64,000 nt of DNA from contig DAOUKT010000022.1 in the NCBI GenBank assembly GCA_034421015.1, positions 62,001 to 126,000 of the forward strand, in the 5' to 3' direction. The translations under genes were made by a program, and so were the position numbers. The stretch's first letter is position 1, and every line of letters starts with the position of its first letter. The DNA is from DAOUJW01 sp034421015. Lineage in GTDB: Bacteria; Chloroflexota; Dehalococcoidia; Lucifugimonadales; UBA2985. Shown piece by piece: positions 59,885 to 64,000 of the stretch. The notes under the pieces are model-generated. The model was given only the letters and a program-made list of their open reading frames with translations, made no database searches and was not told the DNA's origin.

Positions 59885-60038
59885 CCTTTGAATGACCTCA
59901 GTTGCGGCGCGCGCCTCCCGACCATTCCTGCGAAAGCAGGAATCCAGAGCGTCCGATAAAGAAGGAAATAGATTCCCGCTTTCGCGGGAATGACGATAAA
60001 CGTATTGCCTCCAAGATGTCGCCGTAGTTACGCAAAGG
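59885..60038 (+). repeat. 155-bp intergenic repeat with REP doublet, right of the MFS gene
   Basis: This is the second copy of the repeat at 58013-58167. The inverted palindrome pair is at 59921-59945 and 59971-59995, separated by 25 bp. The two copies differ by scattered substitutions, including compensated changes in the stems. The 59660-60514 gap holds this repeat, the 59793 palindrome, a MITE and no recognisable gene. Confidence 0.7.
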
Positions 60039-60140
60039 TCTCCTTCCGCAGGAATGGACGGGAGGTGCGGCCTGCGTCCCGTCAGCCACCTGACACTGTT
60101 GCTTAACAGACTATCCCTGTGCTGGAAGACCGCCCCCGCC

Positions 60141-60324
60141 GGTATTCTCTGCAGGCGTTGGCTATAGCGCGCGATACCGCTCATCCTGAGCTTGTCGAAG
60201 GAAATGAGCGGGGGCAACTACGCCTATAGCCTGCCCGCTCAAATGGTTCGACAAGCTCACCATGAGCGGGCAAGAAATGTCAATACAACCAGCGTTGGCA
60301 TTACCAACACGTATAGAGAATACC
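60141..60324. mobile_element. MITE-like element, complete copy with near-perfect 8-bp target duplication
   Basis: A 184-bp element. The terminal inverted repeats share GGTATTCTCT exactly and 17 of 21 bases in all. Both internal hairpins are intact. The flanking 8-mers are CCCCCGCC and GCCCCGCC (7 of 8 identical). It has no coding capacity. Its position upstream of the methyltransferase gene could affect that gene's expression. Confidence 0.78.
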
Positions 60325-60514
60325 GCCCCGCCGGTCGCATTGACATCCGGCCGGTATCCAAGTATTGTAATGGGTGTTGTAATGGTACTTGGTATCATTA
60401 ACGGCCGCACGAATCTCAGACATAGCCGGCGCGTGAGACCCGGCTGCGGGCAGCTACTGCGTCTGAGCGCGTTAGCCGGTCAAGACGGCCTAGCAGTAAG
60501 TGAGGAGGATCAAT

Positions 60515-61357
60515 ATGAACCCAGTTGTCGAGGCGTGGCGAGATCAGGTTGCGGCCTTTGACCGTGATATGGAGGCCCTGCGCGGCGCCGGACACGAGCA
60601 CGGTCAGGCGATGGGTCGCGCCGGGGGCTTCGGGTACGCCAACCGGCCCATGGACCCCCACCGCACCGATGACGAGGCTCTCAACAAGCTGTTCGCGGCC
60701 CTGGGCTCGGGAACGGAGGTGCTGGACGTTGGAGGCGGAGCAGGTCGATTTGCGCTGCCCCTTGCCACGCGCGCCCAGCGGGTGACCGTCGTTGAGCGGT
60801 CCGCGGACTCCGTGGAGCTGCTGAAGACCCGGGCCGCGGAGGCCGGCATAACCAACATCACGGTCATCAATGAGCCGTGGGAGGACGCCAAGGCGCCCAA
60901 GGCAGACATGGTGCTCTGCTCACTGGTGCTGCATCACGTCATGGAGGTGGCCCCCTTCGTTGAGAAGCTGCAGCAGTATGCCACCGACAAAGTTGTGGTG
61001 CTGGAAATGGGGGAGACACCCGGATCGATGGACCGCCCCTTCCACGAGAGGGTGTACGGCTCAGCCCCGACGCCGCTGCCCGGCCTGTCCAAGGTGATGG
61101 GGCTGCTGTGGTCGATGGACATCTACCCGGACGTGGAGATGGTTACGCCTGAGACTGTGATTGTGGAGTCCGACCGTGGCGCGGTGCTGGAGCAGCTGCG
61201 ACGCAGGCTGGCCGTGCAAGAGGGCACGGAGCAGGACGACCGTCTGCGGGCCGCGGCGGACGAACTGCTGGTGGAGACCCCCAACGGGGTCACCGTGCGG
61301 GGTGTGGCCCCGCGGCGGCAGGCTATTATCACGTGGAGACCCACCAGCCAGGACTAG
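60515..61357 (+). CDS. Class I SAM-dependent methyltransferase
   Basis: A 280-aa methyltransferase with motif I TEVLDVGGGAGRFALPLATRA, the acidic motif II end VTVVERSADSVELLK, motif IV DMVLCSLVLHHVMEVAPF and a C-terminal cap region. GAGGAGG lies 5 nt before the ATG at 60515, which fixes the start. The substrate is unknown. It is convergent with the epimerase gene downstream. Confidence 0.88.
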   Translation: MNPVVEAWRDQVAAFDRDMEALRGAGHEHGQAMGRAGGFGYANRPMDPHRTDDEALNKLFAALGSGTEVLDVGGGAGRFALPLATRAQRVTVVERSADSVELLKTRAAEAGITNITVINEPWEDAKAPKADMVLCSLVLHHVMEVAPFVEKLQQYATDKVVVLEMGETPGSMDRPFHERVYGSAPTPLPGLSKVMGLLWSMDIYPDVEMVTPETVIVESDRGAVLEQLRRRLAVQEGTEQDDRLRAAADELLVETPNGVTVRGVAPRRQAIITWRPTSQD

Positions 61358-61396
61358 TGTCGGAGAGCGTCAGTGGGTGAACCTGGGTCGGCCCCG

Positions 61397-62389
61397 TCAG
61401 CTCAGCCGGGCTATGAGCGCGTCCTCCTCGGAGAAGTCGTACTCCCGTTGCTTGTCCAGGCCCTGCGACATGAACCACTCGTATGTCTGCTCCACCGCCG
61501 ACTCAAAGGTGTAGAAGGGCTCGTATCCCACGTGGTCCTTCAGCTTCTCCATCCCGAAAATGGTGCTCTCGTCCCAGCGGTGGATGTATGGCGCCAGGCG
61601 TTGTATCAGGGGCCGTCGCATATCCGGCGAGATTGAGTCCATGACTTCAGCGGGCACGAACAGCTTGTCGGCATCCGCGCCCACGGCCCTGGCGCAGGTG
61701 TCCACATACCCCTCGTCGCTGAAGTAGTCCTTGCCCGTCACGTTGTATATCTCTCCATAGGTCCGGGGGTTGAGGGCCATCATGCGCATCGCCCTTGCTT
61801 CGTCGTCCACGTGTCCGACCTGGCTCAGGGTTGTGCCGCGGCCGGGGATGAGTATCTTGCGGCCCTGCAGCAGGCGAACGAACATCCTCTGCTCGCGGTC
61901 TTGTATCCCGTTGTCCGGCCCAAAAACCATCGAGAAGCGGGCCACCGACATTGGGAATCGGCGTTGACGGAACGCCCTCGTCAGGAAGTCCTCGCATATC
62001 AGCTTGTTGCGCCCGTAGTCGGACTGGCGGGGAGTGCTGTCCACGGGAAAGTCCTCGTTGATGGGCAGAATGTTGGTGGCGGCGTATACCACGGTGGAGC
62101 TGGCGAAGATGTAGTGCCCCGTGCGCCCCTCGAATATGTTCACCATGCTCTCGACGTCCTCCAGCACGTAGGCGCTGATGTCAAAGACCACGTCGAATTC
62201 CTCGGCTCCCAGGACCTCCTTGAGCTGCGGGTGGTTCTTCCGGTCGGCGTAGAGGCGGCGCACCTCCCTTGGCAGCTTGGCCTCAGTGATGCCCCTGTTG
62301 AGGGTGGTGACCTTGTGTCCGCACCGCACCAGATCATGTACAAGGTGCAGGCCGTTGAACCTTGTGCCACCCATTACCAGCGTGTTCAT
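61397..62389 (-). CDS. NAD-dependent epimerase/dehydratase-family protein
   Basis: A 330-aa extended SDR protein. The cofactor loop is VMGGTRFNGLHLVHDL, a GGTxFxG variant seen in atypical SDRs such as CSP41/isoflavone-reductase-like proteins. A conserved Ser/Thr region (FASSTVVYAATNILPINEDFPVD) and YGRNKLICED (YxxxK) follow, so catalysis is possible. Acting on a sugar nucleotide is likely but not proved. GGAGG lies 6 nt before the ATG. It follows the nucleoside transporter gene on the same strand. Confidence 0.88.
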   Translation of the reverse strand: MNTLVMGGTRFNGLHLVHDLVRCGHKVTTLNRGITEAKLPREVRRLYADRKNHPQLKEVLGAEEFDVVFDISAYVLEDVESMVNIFEGRTGHYIFASSTVVYAATNILPINEDFPVDSTPRQSDYGRNKLICEDFLTRAFRQRRFPMSVARFSMVFGPDNGIQDREQRMFVRLLQGRKILIPGRGTTLSQVGHVDDEARAMRMMALNPRTYGEIYNVTGKDYFSDEGYVDTCARAVGADADKLFVPAEVMDSISPDMRRPLIQRLAPYIHRWDESTIFGMEKLKDHVGYEPFYTFESAVEQTYEWFMSQGLDKQREYDFSEEDALIARLS

Positions 62390-62497
62390 GTGCTACCTCC
62401 TGTAGGCGATCCGGCTGCGACGCTTCCGCGGGGACTAAATATGGACAGCTCCATTCTAGCCTGAGACGGGGCTGCAGTCGAGGGGAAACTGGTGAGT

Positions 62498-63757
62498 CTA
62501 CCAGGAGGAGAGGAGAGCTACTACGGCGCCCGTCATCAGGGTGGCGGCGTTGCCGGCGAAGATGGACTTGAGGCCAAGCTGGGCAATTTCGAAGCGGCGG
62601 TCGGGGACCAGGGCGCCTATGCCTCCAAGCATGATGCCGAGGCTGGCGAAGTTGGCGAATCCGCAGAGGGCGTAGGTCATGATGAGAGCGCTGCGCTCTC
62701 CCAGTGCGCCCGCGGGGAGATCGGCGAGGCTGAGGTAAGCCAGGAACTCGTTGAGCACGACCTTGGTGCCCATCAGCTGGCCGGCGGTCGTCGCCTCGCT
62801 CCAGGGGATGCCCAGGGTCCAGACCAGGGGAGCGAGGCACCACCCAAGGGCGCGCTGGACGGTGAAGGCGCTTCCCTGGACGTCGGGCGCCAGCCCCAAG
62901 AGGATGTTTGCCAGCTCAACCAGGGCCACAAGGACAATGAGCATTCCTACTATGTGCGCCAGCAGCCGGAGGCCGTCCATTGTGCCCCGTGTGACGGCGT
63001 CCACCCCGTTTTCGTACACGGACTCCAGCTGGACGCTGGCGTCAATCTCAGACTCCGACTGGGGCGACATGACAACGGCGATGACCACGGCGGCGGGCGC
63101 ACTGATTATGGAGGCGGTGAGCAGGTGTCCGGCGGCATCGGGAATCACGTCCTTGAGAAAGGTGGCGTAGACGGCGAAGACCGTCCCGGCAATGGTGGCC
63201 ATTCCGCCAGTCATGAGGATGAAGAGATCGGACCGGGACATCCGCTCCAGGTAGGGGCGCACCAGCAGCGGGGCCTCGACCATTCCGATGAATACGTTGG
63301 CCGACAGGGCGAAGCTGGATGCGCCGCTTATGCCGAAGCTCTTGCCAAGCACCCAGGCAAATCCCCTGACGACCCAGGGCAGTACGCGATAGTGGTACAG
63401 GACGGCTGAGATGGCGCTGACCAGGACGACCAGGGGCAAAACGCGGAGGGCGAAGACAACCGAGCCGCCGGGGACGGTCTCCTCGTATGGGAGCGGTCCA
63501 CCGCCCAGGAATCCAAAGACCATGGTGGTGCCGGCCTCGGTGGACTGCAGCAGGGCTTCCACGACCCAGGTGATCCATCTGAACGCCCACTGGGATCCGG
63601 GGAGCTTTAGCAGCAACAGGGCCAGGCCGAACTGGAGGGACAACCCCACTGCAACGGTCTGCCAGGGGAATCGGCGGCGTTGTTCGCTGAAAACCCAGGC
63701 CAGTCCTATGAGGACTGCGAGACCAAGGAGGGGTTGGAGCGCTGACAGTATAGCCAA
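62498..63757 (-). CDS. Concentrative nucleoside transporter (NupC/CNT family)
   Basis: A 419-aa membrane protein that imports nucleosides with Na+ or H+. It has the family features FGFLGGGPLPYEE, ALRVLPLVVLVSAISAVLYH, NVFIGMVEAPLLVRPYLERMSRSDLFILMTGGMATIAGTVFAVYA, GTKVVLNEFLAYLSLAD and YALCGFANFASLGIMLGGIGALVPDRR. The start is a TTG with no clear ribosome site; a later start within the first membrane helix is unlikely. About 175 bp without a recognisable gene follow toward the window end. Confidence 0.93.
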   Translation of the reverse strand: MAILSALQPLLGLAVLIGLAWVFSEQRRRFPWQTVAVGLSLQFGLALLLLKLPGSQWAFRWITWVVEALLQSTEAGTTMVFGFLGGGPLPYEETVPGGSVVFALRVLPLVVLVSAISAVLYHYRVLPWVVRGFAWVLGKSFGISGASSFALSANVFIGMVEAPLLVRPYLERMSRSDLFILMTGGMATIAGTVFAVYATFLKDVIPDAAGHLLTASIISAPAAVVIAVVMSPQSESEIDASVQLESVYENGVDAVTRGTMDGLRLLAHIVGMLIVLVALVELANILLGLAPDVQGSAFTVQRALGWCLAPLVWTLGIPWSEATTAGQLMGTKVVLNEFLAYLSLADLPAGALGERSALIMTYALCGFANFASLGIMLGGIGALVPDRRFEIAQLGLKSIFAGNAATLMTGAVVALLSSW

Positions 63758-63932
63758 TGCGGGTTCTTCAGAGAGAGTCGGCTGGGGCAGATTCTATTCC
63801 AGGGTATATGGGAAGTCAAACAGGCCTTCAGCGAGCGCACTTACTCCAGAGGGAACCAAAGGTCAACTGCTTGAGGATGACCGCTAATGCCTCTGACCTC
63901 ATCTTGGAGCTGGCGGGTCGAATCAATGGCCT

Positions 63933-63998
63933 TCAGGAGCGGCCCCGGAGCTCCCCAAGGGCAATGCCCGCCTCGCGGCGCAGCCTGTCCGCGTTGTC
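63933..63998 (-). CDS. 3' end of a gene running off the window
   Basis: On the minus strand 21 codons ending in TGA read DNADRLRREAGIALGELRGRS. The amphipathic, Arg/Glu-rich helix and codon choice look like a genuine protein C-terminus continuing beyond the right edge. Too little is visible to assign a family. Confidence 0.4.
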   Translation of the reverse strand, partial: DNADRLRREAGIALGELRGRS

Positions 63999-64000
63999 CC

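Noticed and set aside
59884..60217. Minus-strand frames reading SFPRKRESI in REP regions
   Set aside because: These are chance translations of the palindromic repeats and occur at each copy without a consistent start or end.
63877..64000. Plus-strand frame starting MTANASDLILELAG at the right edge
   Set aside because: It competes with a minus-strand frame whose end looks more protein-like. No ribosome site or family supports the plus-strand reading.

Overview
The window looks like a GC-rich chromosome segment from a free-living Chloroflexota bacterium, most likely a Dehalococcoidia/SAR202-like lineage. This is inferred from the gene mix (GuaB3-type IMPDH-like enzyme, MoeA fused to a periplasmic-binding-like domain, GpsA with an altered nucleotide loop, a small protein ending in CCGNHGQPGC, SufBCDSU) and was not tested by phylogeny. 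No tRNA, rRNA or CRISPR array was seen. Most of the sequence is core metabolism, with three PIN-domain toxin loci and several short repeat families in the gaps.

Layout. 1-4.2 kb: the 3' part of a PIN gene, two moeA genes for molybdenum cofactor synthesis, and a PaREP1/HEPN-like gene. 4.2-8.3 kb (minus strand): an acyl-CoA module (two crotonases, an acyl-CoA synthetase), a zinc-ribbon membrane protein and a 49-aa basic protein. 8.3-10.7 kb: an MscS channel and a PAP2 phosphatase. 10.7-16.4 kb (minus strand): a complete SUF iron-sulfur operon, sufB-C-D-S-U. 16.5-21.5 kb: an unusual minus-strand locus with three tandem ~0.89-kb units, each holding a small membrane-anchored protein plus the start of a chymotrypsin-like protease. 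Only the last unit runs on into a full protease-collagen fusion, which is followed by a small soluble protein.

21.5-30.5 kb (plus strand): a GuaB3-like enzyme, an MFS transporter, argF-der-plsY-gpsA, an M16 peptidase and a vapBC pair. 30.5-37.5 kb (mostly minus): mgtE, tlyA, a Cys-rich small protein, rho, a transaldolase-like aldolase, pyrG and a small membrane protein. 37.7-42.4 kb (minus strand): a leucine operon, leuC-hypothetical-leuD-CMD-leuB, interrupted by a 358-bp GIY-YIG element with perfect 26-bp terminal inverted repeats. 42.5-48.9 kb: a serpin lipoprotein, a scramblase-like protein, a second vapBC pair, a zinc metallopeptidase, a voltage-gated cation channel and DNA polymerase IV. 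49.1-52.2 kb: two VWA-domain lipoproteins. 52.7-63.8 kb: a DUF429 protein, a phosphotransferase, two methyltransferases, an SDR, NhaA, an MFS transporter, an epimerase and a nucleoside transporter.

The most notable items are (i) the triplicated membrane-protein/protease locus with the collagen fusion; (ii) the GIY-YIG gene bracketed by the same palindrome that is scattered as singlets and gene-less inverted doublets, which resembles a REPIN-type system with its own nuclease; (iii) a MITE family whose copies carry 8-bp target duplications; (iv) two vapBC operons whose promoters predict leaderless mRNAs; and (v) a bacterial serpin with a predicted Glu at P1.
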